From Planctomycetes bacterium RBG_16_41_13 (lineage in GTDB: Bacteria > Planctomycetota > Brocadiia > Brocadiales > Brocadiaceae), in contig MHYI01000088.1 of assembly GCA_001828295.1 (NCBI GenBank), forward strand, positions 1-6,278: a stretch of DNA of 6,278 nt, read 5' to 3'. A program made the position numbers and the translations under genes. Below, one piece after another: positions 1 to 6,278 of this stretch. The notes beneath the pieces were generated by a model that worked only from the letters and a program-made list of their open reading frames with translations, was not told the origin of the DNA and ran no database searches. Positions within the stretch are counted from its first letter, which is position 1. Every line of letters starts with the position of its first letter.

Positions 1-4
1 TGAT

Positions 5-655
5 TTGAACCGAAAAATTACAAAGAAAAGGATGAAGGTAAAGCTCCTGGCCGAGCGTTTTCATGATCCAGATTTTCTGGAAAAATTTTTGCGGCACGAA
101 ATAAGGCATATTCTTGATATGTTAAGCGATGCGTTTTGTTATAAAAGTGAATTTCTGACAGGAAATCCTATGGAACAGTGCATTATAACAGAACGATACA
201 GTACATTTTGGGATATTTATGTAGATAGCCGCATATTGAGGGATGGCAAAGAGACTATTGGTAGTAGAGAAAGCAGATTTGAAGAGTTTTCTGCTCTCTA
301 TATGGGGTTTCCTGATGAGGCAAAAGAGGCGATTTTCGACGTGCTGTGGAATGATGAAAATCTCACCCATGGAAGGATATTGGAATTGGCAGATGATGTT
401 AACAAGGTTCTGAGATTGTCTGATAACAAAATCCCTGAAAATCTAAGACAGAAGAAAAAGATACTTTTGCCGGGCGCTCTTTGTCCCTTGTGCCAATTCA
501 GGACATACAAATGGGTAGAAAATCTTGAAGAAGACGGAGAAACGGTTCAAGATATAAGGCAGGACTTTCCCAACTGGTCGCCGGAAGACGGAGCTTGTGA
601 CCGATGTGTTGAAATGTATAAATCGAGAAAAGCTATTTCTCATCACAGTATATAA
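5..655 (+). CDS. Putative zincin-like (HExxH) protein with C-terminal zinc ribbon, upstream of nxrA; possibly 5'-partial
   Basis: I cannot assign a named family. Numbered from the TTG at 5 (216 residues), the protein has no signal peptide or membrane segment and is probably cytosolic. Residues 31-35 read H-E-I-R-H, an HExxH metallopeptidase-type motif in a predicted helix. About 35 residues on, W69-D70 and V73-D74-S-R76 could supply a third, acidic metal ligand. The C-terminal part has C160-P-L-C163 and C198-D-R-C201, a four-cysteine zinc-ribbon arrangement, with a conserved-looking W-S-P-E-D-G before the last pair. The start is unresolved. The frame is open to the left edge, the TTG at 5 has no visible ribosome site, and the ATG at 32 is abutted by AAAAGG with no spacer. 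The stop lies 45 bases before nxrA on the same strand, so co-transcription is likely. A NarJ/TorD-like maturation role fits the position, but the TorD motif is not evident. Zinc binding is inferred; proteolysis is unproven. Confidence 0.75.
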   Translation: MNRKITKKRMKVKLLAERFHDPDFLEKFLRHEIRHILDMLSDAFCYKSEFLTGNPMEQCIITERYSTFWDIYVDSRILRDGKETIGSRESRFEEFSALYMGFPDEAKEAIFDVLWNDENLTHGRILELADDVNKVLRLSDNKIPENLRQKKKILLPGALCPLCQFRTYKWVENLEEDGETVQDIRQDFPNWSPEDGACDRCVEMYKSRKAISHHSI

Positions 656-685
656 CTTTTGTATTACTATCAAATGTTTTTTAGA

Positions 686-691
686 AAGGAG
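686..691 (+). promoter_or_regulatory. Shine-Dalgarno sequence of nxrA
   Basis: AAGGAG ends nine bases before the ATG at 701, giving near-ideal spacing. It fixes the nxrA start, which is also the start that places the twin-arginine motif at the extreme N-terminus. No convincing -35/-10 promoter pair is visible in the 45 bases between the upstream stop codon and this start, which favours read-through from the upstream gene or a promoter inside it. Confidence 0.8.
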
Positions 692-700
692 TAGGAAATT

Positions 701-3700
701 ATGAAGCTAACGAGGAGGGCTTTCCTACAGGTAGCCGGTGCAACCGGAGCGACCTTGACGCTTGCAAAGAATGCAATGGCGTTCAGGTTGCTAAAACCTG
801 CAGTCGTGGTAGATAATCCTTTAGATACCTATCCCGACCGAAGATGGGAAAGTGTATACAGAGATCAGTATCAGTATGACCGTACATTTACCTATTGTTG
901 TTCTCCGAATGATACCCACGCATGCAGGATACGGGCATTTGTGAGAAACAATGTAATGATGAGGGTTGAGCAAAACTATGACCACCAAAATTACGCGGAT
1001 TTGTATGGAAACAAGGCGACAAGAAACTGGAATCCGAGGATGTGTTTAAAGGGGTATACGTTTCATAGGAGGGTTTACGGACCTTACAGGCTTAGATATC
1101 CTTTGATCCGAAAAGGATGGAAGCGATGGGCGGATGACGGTTTCCCGGAACTGACCCCTGAGAACAAGGCGAAGTATATGTTTGACAACAGGGGCAATGA
1201 TGAATTATTAAGGGCATCGTGGGATGAAGCCTTTACCTATGCATCAAAGGGTATCCTCCATATTACAAAAAAATACAGTGGCCCTGAAGGCGCTCAAAAG
1301 CTTATTGATCAGGGATATCCAAAGGAGATGGTTGACAGGATGCAGGGTGCCGGTACACGTACATTTAAAGGACGTGGCGGCATGGGTCTCCTTGGGGTAA
1401 TCGGAAAATATGGAATGTACAGGTTTAATAATTGCCTTGCCATTGTAGACGCACATAATAGGGGCGTTGATCCTGATCAGGCGTTAGGCGGCAGAAACTG
1501 GACTAACTATACATGGCATGGCGACCAGGCTCCTGGTCATCCGTTTTCTCACGGCCTGCAGACTTCGGATGTTGATATGAACGATGTTCGGTTTTCAAAG
1601 TTGGTGATTCAAACAGGAAAAAACTTAATCGAAAACAAGATGCCGGAAGCACATTGGCTTACAGAGGTTATGGAAAGGGGAGGAAAGATTGTTGTTATTA
1701 CCCCTGAATATAGCCCTTCATCTCAAAAAGCGGATTACTGGATACCTATTCGGAACAACACGGATACCGCTCTGTTCCTTGGTATTACAAAAATACTTAT
1801 TGATAACAAATGGTACGATGCCGATTATGTAAAGAAGTTTACCGACTTCCCGTTGCTGGTAAGGACTGATACTTTAAAGAGGGTTTCTCCAAAAGATATC
1901 ATTCCAAATTACAAGTTGCAGGATATTTCCGAAGGTCCGAGTTACCAAATTCACGGCCTGAAAGATGAACAAAGAGAGATCATCGGGGATTTTGTTGTCT
2001 GGGATGCAAAATCAAAAGGTCCAAAAGCTATAACACGGGACGACGTTGGTGAGACGTTGGTTAAAAAAGGTATAGACCCGGCTTTGGAAGGTTCGTTTAA
2101 GTTGAAAACCGTCGATGGTAAAGAAATCGAGGTAATGACGCTGCTAGAAATGTATAAGATACATCTCAGGGATTATGATATTGATTCTGTGGTTGACATG
2201 ACCAATTCTCCTAAAGATCTGATCGAAAGGCTGGCGAAAGACATTGCCACGATAAAACCTGTTGCAATCCATTACGGGGAAGGGGTAAATCACTATTTCC
2301 ATGCAACGTTGATGAACAGGTCTTACTATTTACCGGTAATGTTAACTGGCAATGTTGGATACTTTGGGTCTGGTTCGCATACGTGGGCAGGAAATTATAA
2401 AGCTGCCAATTTTCAGGCTTCTAAATGGAGTGGACCTGGGTTTTATGGGTGGGTAGCGGAAGATGTGTTTAAACCAAATTTAGACCCTTATGCATCTGCG
2501 AAAGATTTAAATATCAAAGGGCGTGCCCTGGATGAAGAAGTTGCCTATTGGAATCACAGTGAAAGGCCTTTGATTGTGAATACTCCAAAATATGGACGTA
2601 AGGTGTTTACTGGGAAAACGCACATGCCAACGCCAACGAAGATTATGTGGTTTACCAACGTAAATCTTATCAATAATGCGAAGCATGTGTACCAAATGTT
2701 GAAGAATGTTAATCCAAACATTGAACAGATTATGTCAACCGACATTGAGATAACAGGTTCGATAGAATACGCTGACTTTGCGTTTCCGGCAAATTCATGG
2801 GTAGAATTCCAGGAATTTGAAATCACCACTTCCTGTTCAAATCCTTTTATTCAGATATGGGGAAAAACGGGTATAACCCCTGTGTATGAATCAAAAGACG
2901 ATGTGAAAATACTTGCGGGTATGGCGTCGAAATTGGGTGAATTGCTAAGAGATAAGAGGTTTGAAGACAATTGGAAATTTGCCATTGAAGGAAGAGCTAG
3001 TGTGTATATTAACAGATTGCTCGATGGTAGCACGACTATGAAAGGGTACACATGCGAGGATATATTGAATGGAAAGTATGGAGAGCCGGGTGTTGCGTTA
3101 TTGTTATACCGGACATATCCGAGACAGCCATTCTGGGAACAGGTACACGAAAGCTTGCCATTTTATACCCCAACGGGAAGGCTACAGGCTTATAATGATG
3201 AGCCGGAGGTTATTGAATATGGTGAAAACTTTATTGTCCATCGCGAAGGGCCTGAAGCTACGCCATATTTGCCAAATGCGATCGTAAGTACGAATCCTTA
3301 TATTCGGCCAGATGACTATGGCATCCCGGAAAATGCTGAACATTGGGACGATAGGACCGTCAGGAATATCAAGAAATCATGGGAAGAGACAAAGAAAACA
3401 AAGAATTTCCTGTGGGAAAAAGGGTATCACTTCTACTGCGTGACTCCAAAGTCGAGGCATACGGTGCATTCGCAGTGGGCCGTCACTGATTGGAACTTTA
3501 TCTGGAACAACAACTTTGGGGACCCCTACAGGATGGATAAGAGAATGCCCGGCGTAGGAGAGCATCAGATACATATTCATCCTCAGGCCGCAAGAGATTT
3601 AGGCATTGAGGACGGAGATTATGTTTATGTTGATGCAAACCCTGCCGACAGGCCATATGAAGGATGGAAACCAAACGATGCTTTCTATAAGGTATCAAGG

Positions 3701-4147
3701 CTTATGTTGAGGGCGAAGTATAATCCGGCGTACCCGTATAACTGCACAATGATGAAGCATTCTGCCTGGATTTCCTCAGACAAAACGGTACAAGCACATG
3801 AGACAAGACCGGATGGTAGGGCGTTATCTCCGAGCGGTTATCAGTCCAGCTTCCGCTATGGTTCACAGCAAAGTATTACGAGGGATTGGTCGATGCCAAT
3901 GCACCAGTTGGATAGCCTTTTCCATAAGGCCAAAATCGGGATGAAGTTTGTTTTCGGTTTCGAAGCGGATAATCATTGTATTAATACTGTGCCAAAGGAA
4001 ACATTGGTAAAGATTACTAAGGCTGAGAATGGTGGCATGGGAGGAAAAGGTGTTTGGGATCCTGTTAAAACCGGATACACTGCCGGCAATGAGAATGATT
4101 TCATGAAGAAATTTTTAAATGGTGAATTAGTAAAAGTTGATGCATAG
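701..4147 (+). CDS. nxrA: Nitrite oxidoreductase alpha subunit (NxrA), anammox type, Mo-bis-MGD catalytic subunit
   Basis: This is the catalytic subunit of nitrite oxidoreductase (nitrite + water to nitrate, two electrons released), in the NarG-like type II DMSO reductase family. The 1148-residue length suits the family. Residues 3-10 hold a twin-arginine motif (T-R-R-A-F-L-Q), followed by a hydrophobic stretch and a likely A-M-A cleavage site at 25-27, so the protein is exported folded, in anammox bacteria presumably into the anammoxosome. Cysteines 66/67, 75 and 115 lie where the N-terminal FS0 iron-sulfur cluster of NarG is bound, followed by the family-typical R-L-R-Y-P-L (130-135). W272-H-G-D275 aligns by motif with the region of the Mo-coordinating Asp of NarG-type enzymes. 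Residues from about 905 form the C-terminal molybdopterin-dinucleotide-binding domain (H-I-H-P, then D-L-G-I-E-D-G-D). The expected partners NxrB (iron-sulfur) and NxrC (haem) are absent here. A nitrate reductase is the main alternative, but the N-terminal cysteine pattern and export signal match anammox/Nitrospira-type NxrA. Confidence 0.95.
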   Translation: MKLTRRAFLQVAGATGATLTLAKNAMAFRLLKPAVVVDNPLDTYPDRRWESVYRDQYQYDRTFTYCCSPNDTHACRIRAFVRNNVMMRVEQNYDHQNYADLYGNKATRNWNPRMCLKGYTFHRRVYGPYRLRYPLIRKGWKRWADDGFPELTPENKAKYMFDNRGNDELLRASWDEAFTYASKGILHITKKYSGPEGAQKLIDQGYPKEMVDRMQGAGTRTFKGRGGMGLLGVIGKYGMYRFNNCLAIVDAHNRGVDPDQALGGRNWTNYTWHGDQAPGHPFSHGLQTSDVDMNDVRFSKLVIQTGKNLIENKMPEAHWLTEVMERGGKIVVITPEYSPSSQKADYWIPIRNNTDTALFLGITKILIDNKWYDADYVKKFTDFPLLVRTDTLKRVSPKDIIPNYKLQDISEGPSYQIHGLKDEQREIIGDFVVWDAKSKGPKAITRDDVGETLVKKGIDPALEGSFKLKTVDGKEIEVMTLLEMYKIHLRDYDIDSVVDMTNSPKDLIERLAKDIATIKPVAIHYGEGVNHYFHATLMNRSYYLPVMLTGNVGYFGSGSHTWAGNYKAANFQASKWSGPGFYGWVAEDVFKPNLDPYASAKDLNIKGRALDEEVAYWNHSERPLIVNTPKYGRKVFTGKTHMPTPTKIMWFTNVNLINNAKHVYQMLKNVNPNIEQIMSTDIEITGSIEYADFAFPANSWVEFQEFEITTSCSNPFIQIWGKTGITPVYESKDDVKILAGMASKLGELLRDKRFEDNWKFAIEGRASVYINRLLDGSTTMKGYTCEDILNGKYGEPGVALLLYRTYPRQPFWEQVHESLPFYTPTGRLQAYNDEPEVIEYGENFIVHREGPEATPYLPNAIVSTNPYIRPDDYGIPENAEHWDDRTVRNIKKSWEETKKTKNFLWEKGYHFYCVTPKSRHTVHSQWAVTDWNFIWNNNFGDPYRMDKRMPGVGEHQIHIHPQAARDLGIEDGDYVYVDANPADRPYEGWKPNDAFYKVSRLMLRAKYNPAYPYNCTMMKHSAWISSDKTVQAHETRPDGRALSPSGYQSSFRYGSQQSITRDWSMPMHQLDSLFHKAKIGMKFVFGFEADNHCINTVPKETLVKITKAENGGMGGKGVWDPVKTGYTAGNENDFMKKFLNGELVKVDA

Positions 4148-4173
4148 TTTTTAGAGCTAAAGTGATAGTGATA

Positions 4174-4219
4174 ACGAGCTAACAAATGTTGAAGTAAGTT
4201 GAAACATTTGTTAGCTCGT
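4174..4219 (+). terminator. Long perfect hairpin after nxrA (possible attenuating terminator or mRNA-stability element)
   Basis: A 17-base arm, ACGAGCTAACAAATGTT (4174-4190), is perfectly complementary to 4203-4219, with a 12-base loop. It begins 26 bases after the nxrA stop and ends 42 bases before the downstream ATG. The following bases (GTAATTTTATGG) contain only four consecutive T residues, offset by five bases, so a classical intrinsic terminator is doubtful. Partial termination, or protection of the nxrA mRNA 3' end after processing, fits better. GAGCTAA at 4154-4160 repeats part of the left arm and could compete for pairing with the right arm. Confidence 0.6.
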
Positions 4220-4243
4220 GTAATTTTATGGAAATTTTCAAAT

Positions 4244-4252
4244 GGAGGAAGG
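4244..4252 (+). promoter_or_regulatory. Ribosome binding site of the cupredoxin gene
   Basis: GGAGGAAGG precedes the ATG at 4262. The GGAGG core ends 13 bases upstream, which is somewhat long, and the AGGAAGG part leaves nine bases. This site decides the start against the in-frame TTG at 4199. That TTG lies in the loop of the preceding hairpin and would put a basic 21-residue extension before an otherwise normal signal peptide. Confidence 0.65.
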
Positions 4253-4261
4253 CGAAGGCTT

Positions 4262-4990
4262 ATGAAAAGGATTTTAATTTCTGGTATTCTTGCGGTGACG
4301 TTTGCGGTATCAATGCCAATTGCGTTGAAAACTCTCTATGCAGAAGAAAAAGAAGCTTTAAGCGCCGAGGAGGCAGCTGAGGCCCTGAGGAAATTGGAAG
4401 AAGCGCAGCAAAAATTGAAGAGTGTGGTTCAAAATATACCAAATATTGAGAACGGTGGTTCCGTTACAGGGAAAGTAACATGTAAAAGGGAAAGGACAAA
4501 TGCGAATGTGGTTGTTTTCCTTGAAACAGTGGGCAATAACGATTTCCCCCCCCCGACTGACCATGCTGTTGTAGATCAGCTTAATCTAACGTATGTGCCA
4601 CGGGTTGTGGCTTTGCAAAAGAACACGGTGGTGGATTTCCCGAATAGCGATGCGGTTCGCCATAATGTATTTTCACCGCCGACCGCGGCGTTACAGTTTA
4701 ATCTGGGTACATATCCAACGGGCGTGGTAAAAGAAGTAAAATTTGATGTTTTGGGTGAAACACCGCTTCTTTGCAATGTGCATGCAGAAATGGCCGGTTA
4801 TGTTCTTTCACTGGCAAACCCCTATTTCGCCATGACTGATAAGGAAGGAAATTATACCATCAACAATATTCCTCCCGGAAAATATACGGTGAAGACATGG
4901 CATGAAAAACTCAAAGAATTATCACAAGAGGTTACGGTGGAGACGGGAAAAGCTGCTACGATTGATTTTGAACTCGCCAGAAGAAGATAA
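4262..4990 (+). CDS. Secreted cupredoxin (type 1 copper) protein with C-terminal carboxypeptidase-regulatory-like domain
   Basis: This 242-residue protein is a probable small electron carrier of an exported compartment. Residues 1-27 form a signal peptide (M-K-R, a hydrophobic core, then L-Y-A before E28). Residues 28-57 are a charged, Ala/Glu/Lys-rich segment predicted to be an amphipathic helix or short coiled coil. A beta-sandwich from about 66 leads into the cupredoxin part. The type 1 copper ligands are visible: H134 (R-H-N-V-F-S) and C171-N-V-H174-A-E-M177, the usual His, Cys, His, Met set. Residues from about 187 (N-P-Y-F-A, then D-K-E-G-N-Y and P-P-G-K-Y, then W-H-E) look like the carboxypeptidase-regulatory-like fold often fused to plastocyanin/azurin-type proteins, some of them annotated as methylamine utilization proteins. 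It follows nxrA on the same strand after a 114-base gap with a hairpin. An electron-transfer role with nitrite oxidoreductase is inferred from position. A nine-cytosine run codes for F95-P-P-P98. Confidence 0.88.
   Translation: MKRILISGILAVTFAVSMPIALKTLYAEEKEALSAEEAAEALRKLEEAQQKLKSVVQNIPNIENGGSVTGKVTCKRERTNANVVVFLETVGNNDFPPPTDHAVVDQLNLTYVPRVVALQKNTVVDFPNSDAVRHNVFSPPTAALQFNLGTYPTGVVKEVKFDVLGETPLLCNVHAEMAGYVLSLANPYFAMTDKEGNYTINNIPPGKYTVKTWHEKLKELSQEVTVETGKAATIDFELARRR
4546..4554 (+). repeat. Poly-C tract (C9) inside the cupredoxin gene
   Basis: Nine consecutive cytosines encode the end of Phe95 and Pro96-Pro98 in an otherwise AT-rich gene. The reading frame is intact across the run and the copper ligands all lie downstream, so a one-base slip would remove the copper site. 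No longer homopolymer run was noticed in the coding sequences here. Confidence 0.9.
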
Positions 4991-5005
4991 GTAATTTTAC
5001 AGATC

Positions 5006-5047
5006 AAAAAAATCCTGGCGGACAATGCGTTTCGCCAGGATTTTTTT
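5006..5047. terminator. Bidirectional intrinsic terminator between convergent genes
   Basis: The 15-bp perfect stem has seven A residues plus TCCTGGCG (5006-5020) pairing with CGCCAGGA plus seven T residues (5033-5047), around a 12-base loop. It has a GC-rich core and a T run on both strands. It lies 15 bases after the cupredoxin stop and about 60 bases beyond the gpsA stop, so it can end both converging transcripts. The 61 bases between it and the gpsA stop show nothing else recognisable. Confidence 0.92.
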
Positions 5048-5108
5048 GTTATAGGTCAGATACCCATGAAAAGATCCTCGGGTTTTACAAAAAACTTTAT
5101 GCCATGTT

Positions 5109-6143
5109 TTAATAGATTTCTTCCACCTCTGATTTTGGTGTGCGCATCATTAAGTTGTTGAGCGCATCCAATGGTTTTTTCCCAGAAAACAATACGGAAT
5201 AAATTTCATGGGTAATCGGCATTTCAATACGATATTTCTTTGAAAGTTCGATAACCGATTTAGTTGTCCACACCCCTTCCGCGATTTGCTTCATATCACG
5301 TAATATTTCCTCTAACATCTTTCCTTTGCCGATTTGTTCTCCCACCCATCTGTTTCTTCCATAAGGGCTGATACAGGTAGTTATTAAATCGCCCAGTCCG
5401 GAAAGCCCTGAGAAGGTTATTTTTTTTGCACCCATAGCAGTGCCAAGGCGGCTTATTTCCGCTAAACCGCGGGTGATGAGCGCCGCTTTTGTAGTGTCTC
5501 CCAGGCTTAATCCGTCGCATATGCCGGCGGCAATTGCAATCACATTTTTCAAGGCAGCTCCTATTTCTACTCCAATTATGTCTGTATTTGTATAAACTCT
5601 AAACCGGTCGGTTGTAAAAAGTTCCTGTACGGTTTGTGCTAAAGATAAATCATTTGAAGATGCAACAATAGTAGTTGGCAAGCCATGGGCAACCTCTTCT
5701 GCATGGCTAGGTCCCAAAAGTAAAGATACCGGTGGATCTCCTAGTACATCGCGGATAATTTCGCTTGGCCGCAGGAGTGTTTCGTTTTCGATCCCTTTGG
5801 TGATACTAATGATGGGAGTTTTGTCGACAAATACCTCCTTAAATTTAAGCAGCACTGAACGCAAATAAGGAGTGGGAGTAGCGGATAGTATAAATTGCGT
5901 ATCCATTAATGTGCCGGTAATTTCAGAAGTAATAGCAATATCTGATGGGATGGTAATGCCCTTTAAATATTTTGTGTTTTCCCTTTTTTCTTTTAAATAA
6001 TCAGTGTAAGACTTATCATGTCCCCAAAGACTGATTTTATTGCCTTTATTGCATAATAAAATGGCGAGAGCAGTTCCCCAGCCACCATTTCCAATGACAG
6101 TAATATTTTTTGCACTAAAGTTTTGAGTCATTTTTATTTGCAT
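5109..6143 (-). CDS. gpsA: Glycerol-3-phosphate dehydrogenase [NAD(P)+]
   Basis: This cytosolic enzyme interconverts dihydroxyacetone phosphate and sn-glycerol 3-phosphate, providing the glycerol backbone for membrane lipids, in anammox bacteria presumably including ladderane lipids. The 344-residue length is typical. The N-terminal Rossmann fold shows G18-N-G-G-W-G-T-A, the family variant of GxGxxG. Other family signatures are S114-I-T-K-G-I-E, G144-P-S-H-A-E-E, the catalytic-lysine segment G195-A-A-L-K-N (K199), T224-R-G-L-A-E, S245-G-L-S-G-L-G-D-L, the substrate-binding G262-R-N-R, and A288-E-G-V. The start is uncertain. ATG at 6143 (M1) and ATG at 6131 (M5) both lack a Shine-Dalgarno sequence, and M1 begins five bases after a terminator-like hairpin. 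M5 leaves 340 residues and keeps the fold intact. The gene converges on the nxrA unit and is not functionally tied to it. Confidence 0.97.
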   Translation of the reverse strand: MQIKMTQNFSAKNITVIGNGGWGTALAILLCNKGNKISLWGHDKSYTDYLKEKRENTKYLKGITIPSDIAITSEITGTLMDTQFILSATPTPYLRSVLLKFKEVFVDKTPIISITKGIENETLLRPSEIIRDVLGDPPVSLLLGPSHAEEVAHGLPTTIVASSNDLSLAQTVQELFTTDRFRVYTNTDIIGVEIGAALKNVIAIAAGICDGLSLGDTTKAALITRGLAEISRLGTAMGAKKITFSGLSGLGDLITTCISPYGRNRWVGEQIGKGKMLEEILRDMKQIAEGVWTTKSVIELSKKYRIEMPITHEIYSVLFSGKKPLDALNNLMMRTPKSEVEEIY

Positions 6144-6148
6144 ATAAA

Positions 6149-6175
6149 AACAGGCTGGATTTTATCCAGCCTGTT
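6149..6175 (-). terminator. Intrinsic terminator (minus strand) just upstream of gpsA
   Basis: A perfect 12-bp stem, AACAGGCTGGAT (6149-6160) with ATCCAGCCTGTT (6164-6175), closes a three-base loop. Read on the minus strand, its 3' arm runs into a run of five T residues (two within the stem) and then ATATG, a classical terminator shape. On the plus strand no T run follows. It would end a minus-strand transcript coming from beyond the right edge. Because it abuts the gpsA start, it could instead act as a leader attenuator for gpsA. Confidence 0.75.
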
Positions 6176-6219
6176 GCATAAGATAGTTTGTAAATAAAAA
6201 CTAATGTGTGCATTAAACT

Positions 6220-6278
6220 CTATTTTGTAGACTGGCAAGCACCTGATTCGTGCAATGGATAAGCAGCGCATAAATCTT
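6220..6278 (-). CDS. Possible 3' end of an unidentified minus-strand gene
   Basis: The minus-strand terminator at 6149-6175 implies a minus-strand gene ending to its right. One frame is open from the right edge to a TAG at 6220-6222 and ends in L-H-E-S-G-A-C-Q-S-T-K. A second frame is open to a TAA at 6213-6215 and ends in L-A-S-L-Q-N-R-V. About 19-21 residues are too few to choose between them or to name a product. It is also possible that neither is coding and the stretch is the gpsA promoter region. Confidence 0.25.
   Translation of the reverse strand, partial: DLCAAYPLHESGACQSTK

Noticed and set aside
656..700. Possible nxrA promoter in the gap after the upstream gene
   Set aside because: The stretch is AT-rich with TACTAT-like hexamers, but no matching -35 element at proper spacing could be supported.
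2507..2829. Overlapping minus-strand open frames opposite nxrA
   Set aside because: They lie antisense to conserved NxrA coding sequence and show no ribosome site or recognisable domain.
3069..3287. Open frame of 72 codons on the plus strand inside nxrA
   Set aside because: It is a shadow in another frame of an intact, strongly recognised gene. It resembles no known protein and has no independent evidence of expression.
4199..4261. Upstream TTG extension of the cupredoxin gene by 21 residues
   Set aside because: The TTG lies in the hairpin loop with no ribosome site. The ATG at 4262 has GGAGGAAGG upstream and starts a normal signal peptide.
5296..5520. Minus-strand 74-codon frame within gpsA
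   Set aside because: It overlaps conserved GpsA motifs in another frame and its product is low-complexity and basic, so it is an out-of-frame shadow.
6176..6278. tRNA or other small RNA gene upstream of the minus-strand terminator
   Set aside because: No cloverleaf arms or conserved T-loop sequence could be found on either strand.

Overview
The window comes from an AT-rich bacterial genome and is most likely from an anammox planctomycete (Brocadiales). The main gene encodes a 1148-residue twin-arginine-exported molybdopterin oxidoreductase. I recognise it as the catalytic subunit of the anammox-type nitrite oxidoreductase (NxrA), closely resembling the Candidatus Kuenenia protein. The genus is recalled from sequence familiarity, not from a search.

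Layout, left to right. (1) 5-655 (+) is a small cytosolic-looking protein. It has an HExxH motif near its N-terminus and a CxxC...CxxC zinc-ribbon-like C-terminus. Its frame is open to the left edge, so its start may lie outside. (2) 701-4147 (+) is nxrA, 45 bases downstream, with a good Shine-Dalgarno sequence. (3) 4148-4261 is an intergenic region with a perfect 17-bp inverted repeat. (4) 4262-4990 (+) encodes a secreted blue-copper (cupredoxin) protein fused to a carboxypeptidase-regulatory-like beta-sandwich. (5) 5006-5047 is a strong bidirectional intrinsic terminator between convergent genes. (6) 5109-6143 (-) is gpsA, NAD(P)-dependent glycerol-3-phosphate dehydrogenase. (7) 6149-6175 is a second hairpin terminator, acting on the minus strand directly upstream of gpsA. 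(8) The last ~60 bases may hold the 3' end of another minus-strand gene.

How the genes may work together. NxrA oxidises nitrite to nitrate and, in anammox bacteria, is thought to sit inside the anammoxosome. The HExxH/zinc-ribbon protein sits where a NarJ/TorD-type maturation factor might be expected. The exported cupredoxin downstream could shuttle electrons for the nitrite oxidoreductase complex. Both roles are inferred from position. The electron-transfer subunits (NxrB, NxrC) are not encoded here. The plus-strand unit ends at the terminator and is followed by a convergent housekeeping gene, so nxrA is physically separated from nxrB in this genome. No tRNA, rRNA, CRISPR array or insertion sequence was seen.
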